This document shows positions 39,401 through 51,384 of a DNA stretch of 64,000 nucleotides, piece by piece; position 1 is the first letter of the stretch; each line of letters opens with the position of its first letter. This DNA is from Cercis canadensis (Eukaryota; Streptophyta; Magnoliopsida; Fabales; Fabaceae), in contig QAOA01001366.1 in NCBI GenBank assembly GCA_003255065.1, positions 331,341 to 395,340 of the forward strand, given 5' to 3'. The notes under the pieces were generated by a model. It worked only from the letters and a program-made list of their open reading frames with translations. It made no database searches and was not told the origin of the DNA. A program made the position numbers and the translations under genes.

Positions 39401-39840
39401 GGACTCACTTAATTTAATTTTAACTCGTTTCTTAAATCTATCAATCAATTTATCGATCATCAAAGTTGAAATGATTGAAAAATGAAAATTTCATGTACAC
39501 AATACGAAAAAAGCACCGTGATCATCAAACCTAACAAAATTCTTTATTTTTAATTTATCTCAACAATGCTAATAGTGGGAAATGAGTAGAACAAAATAAT
39601 GAATGGTGGATTCAAAGTCTAGTGGCATAGAAGTCTTCGATGCTTGAAGTAATATGTGATTCTACCAAATAGCTGATGGAAGAGAAAATCTAACTAAACG
39701 ACACATGATAGAAGAAAGAAGTGGGTGTAGAAGGTTGATAAAGACAATAAGACAAAGAGTGAAGGTGTTTATATGCCAGTGGTTTAGATCATACGCCATG
39801 AAACTATCCACGAAATTTCACGGAATTTTCTTATTTGTTA
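36433..39840. other. Upstream region of the NAC gene and gene-poor DNA
   Basis: AT-rich, with no coding frame I can support. It includes a 24-base T-run at about 36692-36715 and an A-run containing the N at 39363. The NAC promoter lies at the left end. Confidence 0.55.
39363..39363. other. Assembly gap marker (N) in an A homopolymer
   Basis: The N sits inside a run of about 27 A residues, as expected where reads could not be joined across a homopolymer. Confidence 0.9.
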
Positions 39841-39847
39841 GTACATG

Positions 39848-40031
39848 AAAAGTTTAGGGTAAAGGAAGGCTACCACATTATAAAATTATAGCATGTTATA
39901 GGCCTCAACGATAGTCGTTTATAGTAGTATTTAAATATCGTCTACCAAGAGGAACTACTAGTAATGGAAATCAAATTTAAATTTTACAAATAAAGTGTTT
40001 TGATCCTTATCAACTGAATCAACCTCATTGG
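39848..40031 (-). mobile_element. Old diverged SINE, same family as 41236-41427
   Basis: Shares ordered blocks with the SINE at 41236-41427 (aaagtttagggt, gctaccacatt, gcctcaacgatag, tttgatc, actgaatcaac) on the minus strand. The tail and promoter boxes are decayed. Possible degenerate target duplications resemble tttcacggaattttc on the left and tttcatggaataattttc on the right. Confidence 0.45.
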
Positions 40032-41235
40032 CTATTTCATGGAATAATTTTCACTCATGGAATCTTGATTGTTAGTAATTGCAAGTTGATTGATTTTCTA
40101 TAATCATTAAGGTATCTATAATTATACTACATGTAAAGCATGAATTAAAATTATATATGAATAGGAATTGAATAAAATTGATAATAGGTGTATATTAATA
40201 ATTTTTACCTCAGCTCCCTCTATTTCCTTTTTATTTTATTTACTTTTTAAACAAATTGAGTTAGAACATGGGTAGCTTATATTTCTCTCATAAATCCCAT
40301 TTTACTTACTTTGTTAATCTGAATCCAAATTGAGTTCTCCAAGCTTTGTAAATCCTTTGTTTTATTTCTTTGGTAATATTTTTTCCATCCATTTTTCTTT
40401 AGTAAAAGGACTGTTCCATTCTCATCTCATAAATTCATCATCCTCACCTTCTCAACCTTGAAGACTGAAGTATATCTATTTATTTTCTCTGTTCATTGAA
40501 TTACAGCTCTAAATAAAGACTTTTGAAACCCCCTAATAAACTTAGAGTACCTCAACTTGCGATCATCCAGAGTATTTTGTTTTTACTTTTGCTACCCATC
40601 TCTCTGACTTGTAACATATATCTTTCAATTAATGCTTATGAGAATGATTAGAATAATTGCCTTCCAAAACCGTCACTTTTCTCAACTGTCCTTGAAAGTT
40701 AAAGCACCATGTGACAGTGACAAAAACGCTTAGTCGTACACGCGCGTGTTTACAAGAGTTTTCATATGATTGCATTTTCAATTTTCATGTTCATCCTTAC
40801 TATGCAATTTCACATAATTTGGCCTATTATTTGCGTGACATTTGCCTCCTCGTATTTCTGCCAACTGTAGCAGCTATTATGACAACATTAGACAGAAAGA
40901 GAGTTCTGGAAAGATCAATATGCAGCACAAACCCACATTTGTATTGTTATTATTTCCACTTAACGAATAATGTTATTTCTACTTCATTTTATCTTGCAAC
41001 TCCAAACAACAACACACATGTCTATATCCGATCAACCCCATAAACAAGAAGTTTAGATTATGTCTTTGTTTTTAATTTATTATAGGCTGCATAACAAAAA
41101 TTGTTATCTCATTATATAATCCTATTCTATTAGATTCTAATGGAATTTTTCTATGATAGGGTATCTAGTCCCAATTATGAGAGTGTCCCTAGAGACTTAA
41201 ATTATGTGAATTAAATTTAAATGAGAATGCATATT

Positions 41236-41427
41236 TTTTTTTGTAATCAAAAGTTTAGGGTGAGGGGAAGCTACCACATTTAAGATATGCTTCAAACCTC
41301 AACAATAGCTTATAGTGACAAATTGCCTCCCAAATAGAGACTGCTCGTAATAGTGAGATTCGAACCTAAGCTTTATAAGCAAAATAATTTGATCATTACT
41401 AGCTAAACTAACTCCCATTAGCAATGT
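41236..41427 (-). mobile_element. tRNA-derived SINE with 11-bp target-site duplication
   Basis: Read on the minus strand it starts near 41427, has an A-box-like TAGTTTAGCTAGT (about 41398-41410), a clear B-box GGTTCGAATCTC (41355-41366), and ends in an A-rich tail (TTTTTTTG on +). The flanks carry the same 11 bp, GAATGCATATT, at 41225-41235 and 41428-41438. No protein is encoded. Confidence 0.85.
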
Positions 41428-41523
41428 GAATGCATATTGATTTTACAGTTGCAAAAAAAAAAAAAGGTGATATACAAATAACATTACTTTATAATTAACT
41501 ATAAAAATTTACGATAAAAAATA

Positions 41524-42073
41524 GACTTAATTACAATTTTGGTCCCCTTATTTTAACCACTTGAACGCTTTGGTCCTCCTTCTTTAAAAATGAACTATTG
41601 AGTCCCTCTATATTCATAAAATGTACAAGTTTAGTCCATTTATATTTAAGTCAAAATTCTTAGGTTTATTTCAAGGTGTAAAGTTATCTGATTCATAATC
41701 TCACCGTTCAAATTGAAGAGCTACGTCTTGTGAATCTTCTCATTAAATTTCAGCCCGATCTAACGGTGAATAAGTCTAAATTTTTGGTTAGATGAAAAGT
41801 TATGGCTTTGGTATTTTGGGTTGAGTTTCACCGTTAGATCGAACTCAAATTTATTGAGGAGGTTCACAAGATGTATCCCTTCAATATGAACAATGGGATT
41901 ATGAATCATAGAACTTTACACCTTAAAATAAACCTAAGAATTTTGACTTAAAGATAAATAGACTAAACTTGTACATTTTATGAATATAGAGGGACTCAAT
42001 AGTTCATTTTTAAAGAAGGGGGACCAAAGCGTTCAAGTGGTTAAAATAGAGGGACCAAAATTGTAATTAAGCC
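41524..42073. mobile_element. 550-bp near-complete hairpin (foldback MITE)
   Basis: The left half is the reverse complement of the right half over roughly 240-265 bp per arm, with a short loop near 41790-41840. The termini are gACTTAATTACAATTTTGG at the left, mirrored by CCAAAATTGTAATTAAGcc at the right. The same 7 bp AAAAATA abut both ends (41517-41523 and 42074-42080), which supports insertion. No coding frame is present. The superfamily is not settled, since 7 bp fits neither the usual 8-bp hAT nor the 9-bp Mutator duplication. Confidence 0.88.
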
Positions 42074-42178
42074 AAAAATATTCTAAGGCCGAAAACAACA
42101 AAGAGAAAGCAGCAGATCAAATACCTTCAGAACCAGTTCACATAGAATTAAATCATTCAAAACCAATTCAGGAAGAAG

Positions 42179-42179
42179 N
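42179..42179. other. Assembly gap marker (N) before an A-run
   Basis: Single N followed by about eleven A residues. Confidence 0.9.
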
Positions 42180-42958
42180 AAAAAAAAAAATAGAAAATAT
42201 GAAAGAGATATCAAGGATATGCATTTTAAATTTTGTTTTACTGCTATTTCTTAGAGAAGATGGAATAAAATGTTATTGAAGATAACTTTTATTTTCTTCC
42301 TAATTTATACTCAATAAGAGTAAAACTTTTTTAAAAAATAAATATTTATATTTATATTTAATTATTTATATACATTATATATATTTTTTATGAAAATAAA
42401 GTTTTGTTCCTAAAGTGATATATCTTAGGAAGTTCAAATTGTGTCCTTGTACCAAAAAAATTGAAAAACTTCGTTAATCTTTGTTTGTCAAATATTGCTA
42501 TATAGAAAGAAATGAAAGTCTTGTTAAACCTAACCAAAGAACTCTAAGTTTAGAAATAGGTGGAATACCTAATTCAAAGATGACTGCAGGTATGTTTCAT
42601 CTCTAAATCCTTTCGAAGTATTGGGAAGATCTCTTCCTATCTTAAGTGAATTTACACACTGCAAATCTCTGTTTATGAAAACTCATGCTAAATAGGTCTT
42701 GCATACACACACACACACGTCTGTGTCGGTGGCAAAACCTATTACTTTTCTAGACACATAAGGCCATAAGGGATTTCGCGTCTTCAATGCTAGCTAGAAA
42801 GTGCATCGTGTAAACACTTGAATATTACAGGCTTCTCTTGAGCGGGTCAAGAGTAATAGCTCATTTTTTCTTCAAAACACAAAAGAAAAGAACAGAGAGA
42901 GATAAGAGAGAAGAATATAGATCATAAAATTTGGAAGAAATTAACTTTGGGTGATAGA

Positions 42959-43029
42959 TGTTAGATATAAAATCATTCCTGGGCCTTCACCTATCAGCTT
43001 AAGCTTTTAGGTTGAATTGGTTCTTGACA
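42959..43029 (+). repeat. 5' LTR of the miniature retrotransposon
   Basis: 71 bp, TG start and CA end, about 90% identical to the 3' LTR. Confidence 0.9.
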
Positions 43030-43178
43030 TGGTATCAGAGTCTCTTTGACGAAATGGTCAAGAGATCGAATCCTTCAGTCCCCACTTTCTCAATTAAATT
43101 GAAATTTCAGCACATGGTATAAATGGGCCTGTGCTTTGTCCACGCTTCAAGTCCAAAGGGCTTTCACGTGTGGGGGCG

Positions 43179-43249
43179 TGTTAGATATAAAATCATTCAT
43201 AGGTCTTCACATATCAGCTTAAGCTTTTAGGTTAAATTGGTTCTTGATA
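43179..43249 (+). repeat. 3' LTR of the miniature retrotransposon
   Basis: 71 bp, starts TG and ends TA (mutated from CA). It differs from the 5' LTR by several substitutions, so the insertion is not recent. Confidence 0.9.
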
Positions 43250-44350
43250 ATAGAAATGTTTGCTTTAATATTTATTTATGTCAGGCTAAGAAGTACACCC
43301 ATTTCTGGTGAGTTACAAGCTTTCAACACCTGTGCACCAGGTGTTCCATCCTCGCAGAAGCAGTGAGTTGATAATGTGTATAAAAATTTAATATTTATAA
43401 TTGCACTTTATATTTCTCTAGAAACCACATCACGATTTAAATATTTATCATCAATTTTTTTTTTTTAAATTTTTCATCGAAATACACACACGATTAACAA
43501 TTCAAGCAAAATTAATATGAACTCCAACAATGGAGGAACTCGAGAAATTGATAATCTTCCAATAATCAGTAAATAAATATTTTCTCTTTTTAGATATGGT
43601 AAAGAATTGGTGATTGGTTTTATGTTAACCAAAAGTAATCAATAAAATAATCAAAAATGGCAACTAATTATATGGACAAGTCTTTTGAGAAACTTCTTCA
43701 CCGTTGGACTTAAGCCAACAAGAGTTAAAATAAGAGTCTTCCAAACTTCATAATCTTATGTCAAGAGAGATGAAATCGATGTTTAGTGTCTTATTGCTAT
43801 TTTAATGGGTTGGATCAATTCCATTTATAGCAGAGGAAGATAAGCTAGATTATTAATACGGGAAGTGGACGTGGAAGTGGGCTACTTTTCTGAACTTTGT
43901 GTTTAATAATCAAAACTAATGAAGATTATTAATACGGAAATTTTATGATATTACATAGATATGTCATATCACACTCACGTTACATATATATATATAATTT
44001 TTATATTTTATTGAATATAAAATATATTTTATTTTATTTTTTAAAAAAAAATTTAAAAATAGTTTATTTGTGTACATGTCATTCATACATTGACTATTTT
44101 TATGTCATATGACATACCACATAAATAACAAAAGTATCTAAGAAACCTCTTTATTAATATCATGAAACTACGTCCAAATTTTTTTTCTAAAAAAAAAAGA
44201 AAAAACTATGTCAAAAATCATGTTTAATTTTTTTAAAAAAAAATGAATGGAGAGAGATATCAAATTCTATAGTATACATATAGAACAATGACAAGTAATA
44301 TATCATCGACAATGTAAACATGTGGAGCTAGTGAAAGTTATTTACACACG

Positions 44351-44521
44351 TCAACTTGACTGTAAATCAATTGGTCATAAGGTTTTTATTGACAAAATGA
44401 GAGTCTCAAAGTGCTCTTCATGCAAAATTACAGTTGTGGATGCTTCAACAACAAAATCCTTAGAGTAGAGATGACTCACTTTAAGTTTGGTAAGTCTAGC
44501 GGTTTTTAGGCTACCAAAAAA
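44351..44521 (+). mobile_element. SINE-like retroposon with 15-bp target-site duplication
   Basis: AGTTATTTACACACG flanks the body at 44336-44350 and 44522-44536. The body starts with a tRNA-like TAAATCAATTGG (A-box area) and ends in an A-run. It shares ordered blocks with the element at 60789-61028 (CAGTTGG/CAATTGG, 'caaaatgagagtc'-like, 'aaagtgctc', 'caacaacaaaat'). Confidence 0.8.
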
Positions 44522-46509
44522 AGTTATTTACACACGCATCTTGATTCATATTCCTGTAGAAGTAAATTTGATATTAAATGTTCGATTTTTAGTTCCTCCC
44601 TCCTTTAGAGAGTTTTGTGAGCTTTTTAATAATGAGTTTATCAAGAAATAATTTTACTTACGAATTAACTCAATTTTTATTTTGAACTCATTAACTCACG
44701 ATTTTGATAGCCATGTGGTTGGTGTGATATTGAAGGAAAAGGAGTATCAACAAGAGAAACTACTTACTATATACTATGCCATACTAGAAAGCACACGTTA
44801 AATGGGATACTTACGCAACAAAACCAATCGAATGAAAAGGGAAAGATACAATGCTTCTAATGATAACAAAAACAAAAAGTTCTACTTATGTAGGTCTACT
44901 TTGACTAATTAAAGATAAAATAAATTTCCAAGCGCGTGACTGATCAGTATTTTAATTATAAAAATTTTGAATTAATTGATTTTCAATTAAAAATAATAAT
45001 TGTGCATTGATTAACAAATTTGCATGCACATATGGGGACTGACCAAACTATGGTACTAGTGCATATAATTTACCTCAACAATAATGAATTCAAAGTGCTC
45101 GCGTTACTTTTTTTCTCGCGAAAATATTTAGCTGGGGGGGATTTCTGGCCTTCTTTTTTTTGACGGGCTTTCTTGCCTTGTTAAGTGAAGCAAGAAGTAG
45201 CTTTGTCATGAAATAATTATGCTTTGGTTTGAAAATAAATGGGCAGAGAAAAAAAATTAAAAATCAATAGAGACTAATACATGTATTAATATGTTGTCTT
45301 ATATATGATAATGTATTTAATTTATATTATATTTAGATTTAACTATATTTATTTAGCTTTGTTTAGGTATAATTCGAATTTTACGTATTATCTTATATAG
45401 TGCGTATATAGAAGATATTTCATTGTAGGTTGGCTCCAATATATCTGTTCGACTGTTTGAATATATCTGTGAATGTTTAAGTCTCATCAAACTGTCCAGA
45501 AGGTCTTTTCTCTTTTTTTTTTAATTGGGCTAACAATTGTACCTCTAGAAGGTCACACGTTGAATGCTGAGCCCCCATTGTGTTGAAGTTTCATGTTTTG
45601 CCTGCGGAACAAGGCAGGGCGTTAATTTGAGAGACAACGTTTTGAGCAATCACAGCTCCTAGAAGCTTTCTCTCTTAGTCAAGAGGTGAAATCCACCATA
45701 ATTTCCTTTCATTTAGGTCATGAATTTGGAAAGAGGGGCCACAAACCTTGTAGTCATGAATAATTGATTTAACCCAAAAACTTAAATTTTTAGGTGAAAG
45801 TCTATAAATAATTTTATTTTATATATTAAAGAGGTTTTGATACTATGTCAATAATTGATTCAACTTAAAAATTTAAATTTTTAGATAAAAATACATGAAT
45901 GATTTTATATTTAGCTGTTGTGTTTTCACACGCTATCAAGTATGAACATGTGTAAGATAATAACCTGGTATCAAATTTGGTTTCCTTCACGCATGTAAAT
46001 TTTGACATGCTTTACCATAACAGCAAGCCTGGCCTCAGTAATAAAAGGCATTTTAATGTCAGGCCCTAAAAACTATAAAATGAATATGTGTTTTCACATT
46101 CTCTAAAAAAATATTTTAATAATTGAGCACTCATACTCTATAAAAGTTACATGTTTCTAATGTGTTCTTCCAAAAACCAACCAGGCAAACAAGCACTCGT
46201 CTTACTAAAATTACACAATGTTTTCTGCCTTTTATTCCTTTGAAAGCCTTGTGAACACCCAGAAATTTCTTCTTATTCCTCCCGAATCAGTGCTAATGGA
46301 GATATGCATATCATGATTCATCGTACTTGCCTACTTTTTTTTGACTTTTACACCACATATATATATATATATATATCTGTCTGTGTGTCACATATATATT
46401 GTCAATTCAATAACGTGAAATTAGCTATTCTTCCATGCATGTATTCCAGAAGCATATTAATTAATAATATTTCAAATAAAAAAGGAATAGAAACTAAAAG
46501 ATTTAAATA

Positions 46510-46511
<2 letters not shown>

Positions 46512-46547
<36 letters not shown>
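46512..46547. repeat. (AT)n microsatellite, about 36 bp
   Basis: Uninterrupted AT dinucleotides. A shorter AT run lies at about 46357-46376. Confidence 0.9.
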
Positions 46548-46550
<3 letters not shown>

Positions 46551-47711
46551 TGTCACTGTATTTGACTTTCATAATATGGTGATCGATACGAAGTAACAGA
46601 ATAGCATAGAATAAAGAAGAGTACGGTAGGTACCTTCCTTTCATCTGCAATATATATATAATTATCTTGTAATCTAATATCTGTGATACAAAATGTATCA
46701 TTGTCTTATGTTTCTTGGCAAAGATGTTTTTCTTTTTCTCTCTATTTTTAAAGTATATATAATAGACTAGTAGCCAGCAGAACATATTTTTCTAGTCAAT
46801 AGTCAATATAGAACAATTGTTCAATTGTTATGGATCAAAACAAACACTAAAAATATAATTCATTATAATTTATAAGGTAGTATATATTTAGAGAGAAAAC
46901 TTATAATTGAAAAGTCTATTTTAAAATTCAATTGAAAGGTTTTTTTTTCCTGAGAAATTCTTATGTATAAAATATTTTTTAGAGTAAATTATACAAAAAA
47001 TACCATAAATTCCCTCTAAAAATAAGATACAATTATATCCATGTCCCTTATTTCAATTCAGACATAATAAGTTTTCTTCCACGTACAAAAAGATAGAAAT
47101 AAAATATCTGTTACATATCATAAATTACAAGTTTTTGTGAATATTATTTCAACAATACCCATCAAACTTATCAGATTTTAGTTATTACGTAGCAATAGAA
47201 ATAAAAGATTTGATATAGTATTATTTAAACACTTTATACGATCACGTAACTAAAAAATACTTTAACTAGCACTATCAATCCATGATGAGGTTGGTAGGGT
47301 TGGTTCTTAATCAAATATTTAAATTATTGATTGTATTTTCAATCAATGGCCTAAAAAAAATCAAATCTTTAAATTAAAGCCCAACCTTCTATTTTTTGGG
47401 CTTTTGCTCCGTTGATTCACCAACAAAAAAAAATAACAAAGCCCAATCCCTATTAAAATAAATTAGCCATCAAGCTTGAGTGTTTTTTACAATACTATCT
47501 TTAGCCACTGCCAACTAATGGAAGTAAAAGGATTAACATTTTTAGCAAGGAGATGAATATTTCTAATTTTTAAGAGCTATTTATATATTTGACCATGAAA
47601 ATTACTATATTTTCCATAAGCTCCATGAAACAAATTGGGCTTGGACTTGATCAAACTTGTGAGTTCATCCCGTTAGAGTCTCTACGTGGCTTTTTTTTTT
47701 TTTTTTTTTTT

Positions 47712-47712
47712 N
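47712..47712. other. Assembly gap marker (N) in a T homopolymer
   Basis: Single N inside a run of about 30 T residues. Confidence 0.9.
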
Positions 47713-48130
47713 TTTTTTTTTTTTTTCTTTCGGCCATTTGGGTTTCTTTATTTTTTCTTTTTTTTACGAGAAATATTAATTGCAAATTATCTTTTTGGGG
47801 GGAAAAACCAGTTGCACACTATCTCACTCCTCCAATTGAAGCCTTTAGATAAAACTTTTGGTTAGATCCCATATAGTTTTGGTGGATCGTATGAAGTAAA
47901 CTAGTATGCAAATAAAAAAAAACACTCAATTTTCACTAGACATTGTTATTCCAAAGAAGTACAAAATGCTGAATGCTAATAGCCAACAAGAGTCTAGCAA
48001 CAAAATCAAATAATGAACACAGAGGAAAAGTTCTAGTTCAGTGGAGCGTGCTCTCAGTCATAAGACTAATCTTTTTATATTTTTATTTATTTATTTAAAT
48101 ATCTTTAATTGCAAATACAATCATTATTTA

Positions 48131-48447
48131 TCAATTGGCAAAAAAAAAAAAATGAATAAATAAATGGAAGGTGGCTAATTAAGATCAGCAAGGGTATAGA
48201 AATCCCCAGCCAAGTACGTAGTTGGTCTTAGACAGCCTCTCCTCATAAATGTAAAACTTTCCCAAGCTTTTGTTCACTCTCTTGAATCACTTGAATCAAT
48301 GGCCAATACTGAGGCAAACAGAACATGTTCAATTAAGTTGAAGATTGGTACAAGGAAGTTTTGTGCTTCAACTTGTAGCCATTGCTTCACAAGACCCCTC
48401 TCTTCTTTTCTATTGNTCTCTTCTCTTCTATTGTTTTCCCGACATAA
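48131..48447 (-). pseudogene. Decayed phi-class GST, exon 3 fragment
   Basis: Aligns base by base with the first two thirds of GST-a exon 3 (from the ESR-downstream region to the LSKSKYL and ADLSH segments). It carries frameshifting indels, for example extra bases in 'gtggctaattaagatc' and an A-run expansion at about 48140. No exon 1 or 2 is visible upstream on the minus strand, and the C-terminal end is missing. An N at 48416 sits between two 17-bp near-copies inside the fragment. Not functional. Confidence 0.85.
48416..48416. other. Assembly gap marker (N) with 17-bp duplicated flanks
   Basis: 48399-48415 and 48417-48433 differ at one base, which suggests a short unmerged overlap. Confidence 0.85.
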
Positions 48448-50067
48448 GGTGTAACAAAATTGTAATCCTTATGCCATGTGGGCTTAACTCAAGTAGTTGG
48501 AGATGAGCAAGAATTTGACTTCAAGTTATAGTAACAATTCTTAATATATACCAAAAAGGAAAAAAAAAAAAACCATAAAATCATTCATATTGTTATTTAG
48601 TTTTCCTTTATCGTTGAATTTTTATTTTTTTTAGTTACATAAAGATATAAATTTTTAAAAAATTATTTAAACCTCTCATAATTAATTTTTATGTAATTTA
48701 TTATGTAATTAAGAAAAAAAGATCACTGGGTTTTCTATAAGCCCTTATCCTTTTGTCCAGTTCCCTGTTACGGGCTCACATACACTTGCATGACCTCTTA
48801 CTAACATTGCCACTTACCATAAGGTCCATAACTACATAAAGAAGCAAATGTAGGAAGACGGAGACCCCACCATATCTATTATTTATTTATTTATTTTTGG
48901 TTCACCACTATATTTATTATTCAGATTTCAGAATGAGCACAAGCAATTAAGCAAATCATTAACATCTAGGATACCTGACACAATTCGAGATGGGGCCAGT
49001 AGGGTCAAGCTTGGGTTGGGTCCTTAACGGGCAGGGCTAAAAGCCCGTTCCTAACTGAATCTTTAATTTAAAGCCCAATTCCTATTAAATATGTTAGGTT
49101 TACGTGTCGTATTTTGATTAGGCAAACTTGCCAAGAGTCAAACAAGGTAGGCTAAAATCATAAGGTTTCCTATCCTACTTCATCTATATAGGTGGAGTAA
49201 AAATAAAAAATCAAAAAATCTATTGAGAGTTTGAAGTAGAATGAATTTTTAATTTTTATATCATTGATAAAATTTTAAAAAATTGAGTAATTTATTATAT
49301 GCTAGAACAATTAATTCTTTATAAAAATACATAAATAAAGTAATACAAACATGCTGAAAAATAGATAATAATTTTTGTACACTGTTAAATTGAAATTCTA
49401 TTAACAATTTAGAGATGTGACCCATATAGAAATATGCTAGAAAATAGAGAGAATTGAACTTTTCTCTCTTATTTTTTTTTGGTGCAATTTGTAATATTAT
49501 CAAAAAATTGTTTTAATTTAAACACATAATCTCTTAGTCTGTTTGTTTGTGTACTTTTCAATGTTTTCCTCATAGCAAAGTATTTAAAATAATTCAAAAA
49601 AAGATACAAGCAAACAAAATAAACCAGAGACAAAAAAACTCAAAAATAAGTAAAAGAATACTTGATCAAATGCTTTATATCCCCATTCTTTAAATGTTAT
49701 TACCAAACTTTCATATGATTGCAACTTGGTGCTATCACTCATGACATTGCAAGCTATACTAAATTGAAAAATTATTTAAGTCACTAGATGCAATCTAATC
49801 TAATGATGATAATTTGAGTAATTTGTACTCAAAGTCAAGAGTTTCATTCATATTAAGAAAATCATAATATCCAATGCAAGTAACCCTTCATGATAATTGA
49901 CAACCAACTCCTGCATTTAGTCAAAGATCCAAAGATACAAGATTCAATTATTGATAACAACTCTCAAGACATTTGGACTAAACTCTCAAATACATTCAAC
50001 TCTACCATACCTATATATGTAATGTTTTATTCTCAAGAAGTTCATATATTGAAGAAAGGCAGTTTCC
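48448..50067. other. Intergenic DNA between the GST fragment and GST-a
   Basis: AT-rich, no supportable gene. From about 49858 the sequence resembles the 3' flank of GST-b (about 53442-53545), which shows that the duplication unit included downstream DNA. Confidence 0.6.
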
Positions 50068-51291
50068 TCAAACAGGGTATTTGTAAAGCTGAAGAACCTT
50101 CTTCCAAGATGGCCTGTTGCTTATAGCATCCCACCAAGCACTAACATGCTTCCTGTCTCTTATAATATACTCTTTTCCCAATTGATTGGCCAAATAATGA
50201 GTAAATGGAAGGTGGCTAAGATCAGCAAGGCTGAAGAAATCTCCACCCAAGTACTTGCTCTTAGAAAGCCTCTCCTCATAAATGTCAAACACCTTGCAAA
50301 GCTTTTCTTCACTCTCTTCAATCACTTTTGGGTCTGAAGGAATGCCCAATATTGGGGCAAACAGAACATGTACAACTAAGTTGTGGATTGGTGTATGGAA
50401 ATTGTGTGCTTCAACTTCTAGCCATTGCTCCACAACACCCCTCTCTTCTATTGTCTTCCCTAGTAACTCTGTCCCTTGAGATTTGTACTTCTCTGCATAG
50501 TACCTAATAATTGCACGAGATTCTGCCAAATTCATTAAAACAAAAACGTTTTCATTAGAATGAATTCAAGCAAATAGCAAAGAAAAGTTTGGAAAGTGTG
50601 TTTCTATTAGGATACAAGTTATACTAATAATTATCAAATTGTTTATAGTTGAATAATATTAAATTTTTTTCTCAAGTTTATGAATTTTATATTTAAATCA
50701 AGAGTAATAGCTAAAAGAATAAAATAAAATAAAATTATAGTAATAATTCTCAATTTACCCAAAAGAAAATAAGGGGAAACGAAATTGAATATGAATATTA
50801 TAATACATATATTATCTCATAAAAATAAACTTAGCATATATCATGTCTAAATTGGATCCAGATCATTCTTCTCTAAATCATTCATTTCATTTAATTTCAA
50901 CCCGTTCCAAACAAGGAATCAACAGCACCAAAAAAAAAAAAAAAATAGAATAACAATGAAAGGGCTAACCGTAGAGAGTGTAATCTCCATCTTGAATAAC
51001 AGGAAGCGTTCCGAAGGGCTGCAAATTTGTGAGCAAGAAGTATAATTAAAAAAAAGATACACAAATCAGTGTTAATTTTGGAATGATCTAGAAAAGAGAG
51101 TTAGAAATAGAGGAATAAAATATTAGAATTGTAGAATTTGATTGAACCTGTAACTTGAGGTACTCAGGATCCTTATGCTCTCCCTTGAAGATATCAATTG
51201 GCACAGTTTCAAACTCAATTTCTTTCTCAATCAGACACACCAACACCCGTTTTGGGGAAGCGAAGGTTGGGCCGTACACCTTCACCACCAT
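50068..51291 (-). CDS. Phi-class glutathione S-transferase GST-a (3 exons, 215 aa)
   Basis: Exons 51291-51148 (144 bp), 51018-50970 (49 bp) and 50522-50068 (455 bp), all GT-AG, joined in frame. The N-terminal thioredoxin-like domain covers residues 1-80, with the glutathione-binding QDGDYTLYESRAI motif (Glu-Ser pair). The C-terminal helical domain covers about 90-215, with VFDIYEERLSKSKYL, FFSLADLSHLPF and the late WWDAISNRPSWKK. It is closest in remembered sequence to the GSTF11/GSTF12 (TT19) branch. The residue five before the conserved Arg15-Val, where phi enzymes have catalytic Ser, is Phe10; a Ser is present at 12. The likely role is cytosolic glutathione conjugation, peroxide reduction or ligand carriage. 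Confidence 0.93.
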
Positions 51292-51357
51292 CGTTTCTAT
51301 CCAAACTTCCTACTCAGATGCTTCTTTCGGTGCTCTTCTCGGTTTGCTTTTTGTTGT

Positions 51358-51365
51358 TTCTTATA
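51358..51365 (-). promoter_or_regulatory. TATA box of GST-a (TATAAGAA)
   Basis: TATAAGAA on the coding strand, about 70 bp upstream of the ATG. The identical octamer is found at matching distances before GST-b, -c and -d. Confidence 0.75.
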
Positions 51366-51384
51366 GTGCCCATGTGAACATAAT

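Larger units (their letters stand above)
42959..43249 (+). mobile_element. Complete 291-bp miniature LTR retrotransposon (TRIM/SMART type)
   Basis: Two 71-bp terminal direct repeats (42959-43029 and 43179-43249) begin TGTTAGATATAAAATCATTC and end TTGACA/TTGATA. Directly after the left repeat comes TGGTATCAGAG (43030-43040), complementary to the 3' end of initiator methionine tRNA and thus the primer-binding site. Just before the right repeat is the G-rich polypurine-like tract GTGTGGGGGCG (43168-43178). The 5-bp target duplication ATAGA is present on both sides (42954-42958 and 43250-43254). The 150-bp core has no coding capacity, so copying would depend on proteins from other elements. Confidence 0.92.
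43255..48130. other. Gene-poor AT-rich DNA before the GST cluster
   Basis: Apart from the SINE at 44351-44521, the AT microsatellite at about 46512-46547 and the T-run with N at 47712, I see no gene or well-bounded element. Confidence 0.5.

Noticed and set aside
40711..41043. 110-codon open frame on the + strand
   Set aside because: It starts at a GTG, has no recognisable domain, is compositionally like random AT-rich sequence, and has no splice partners.
46402..46785. 127-codon frame on the - strand
   Set aside because: It runs through an (AT)n microsatellite (Tyr-Ile repeats) and has no protein features.
49000..49190. 'aaagcccaattcctatta' block shared with about 47380-47460
   Set aside because: Possibly an old repeat, but the shared stretch is too short and low in complexity to call.
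49890..50126. Frame resembling a Copia gag fragment (DIWTKLSNTF)
   Set aside because: The similarity is short and weak. The same DNA recurs as the 3' flank of GST-b without keeping the frame, so it is GST-flank sequence.
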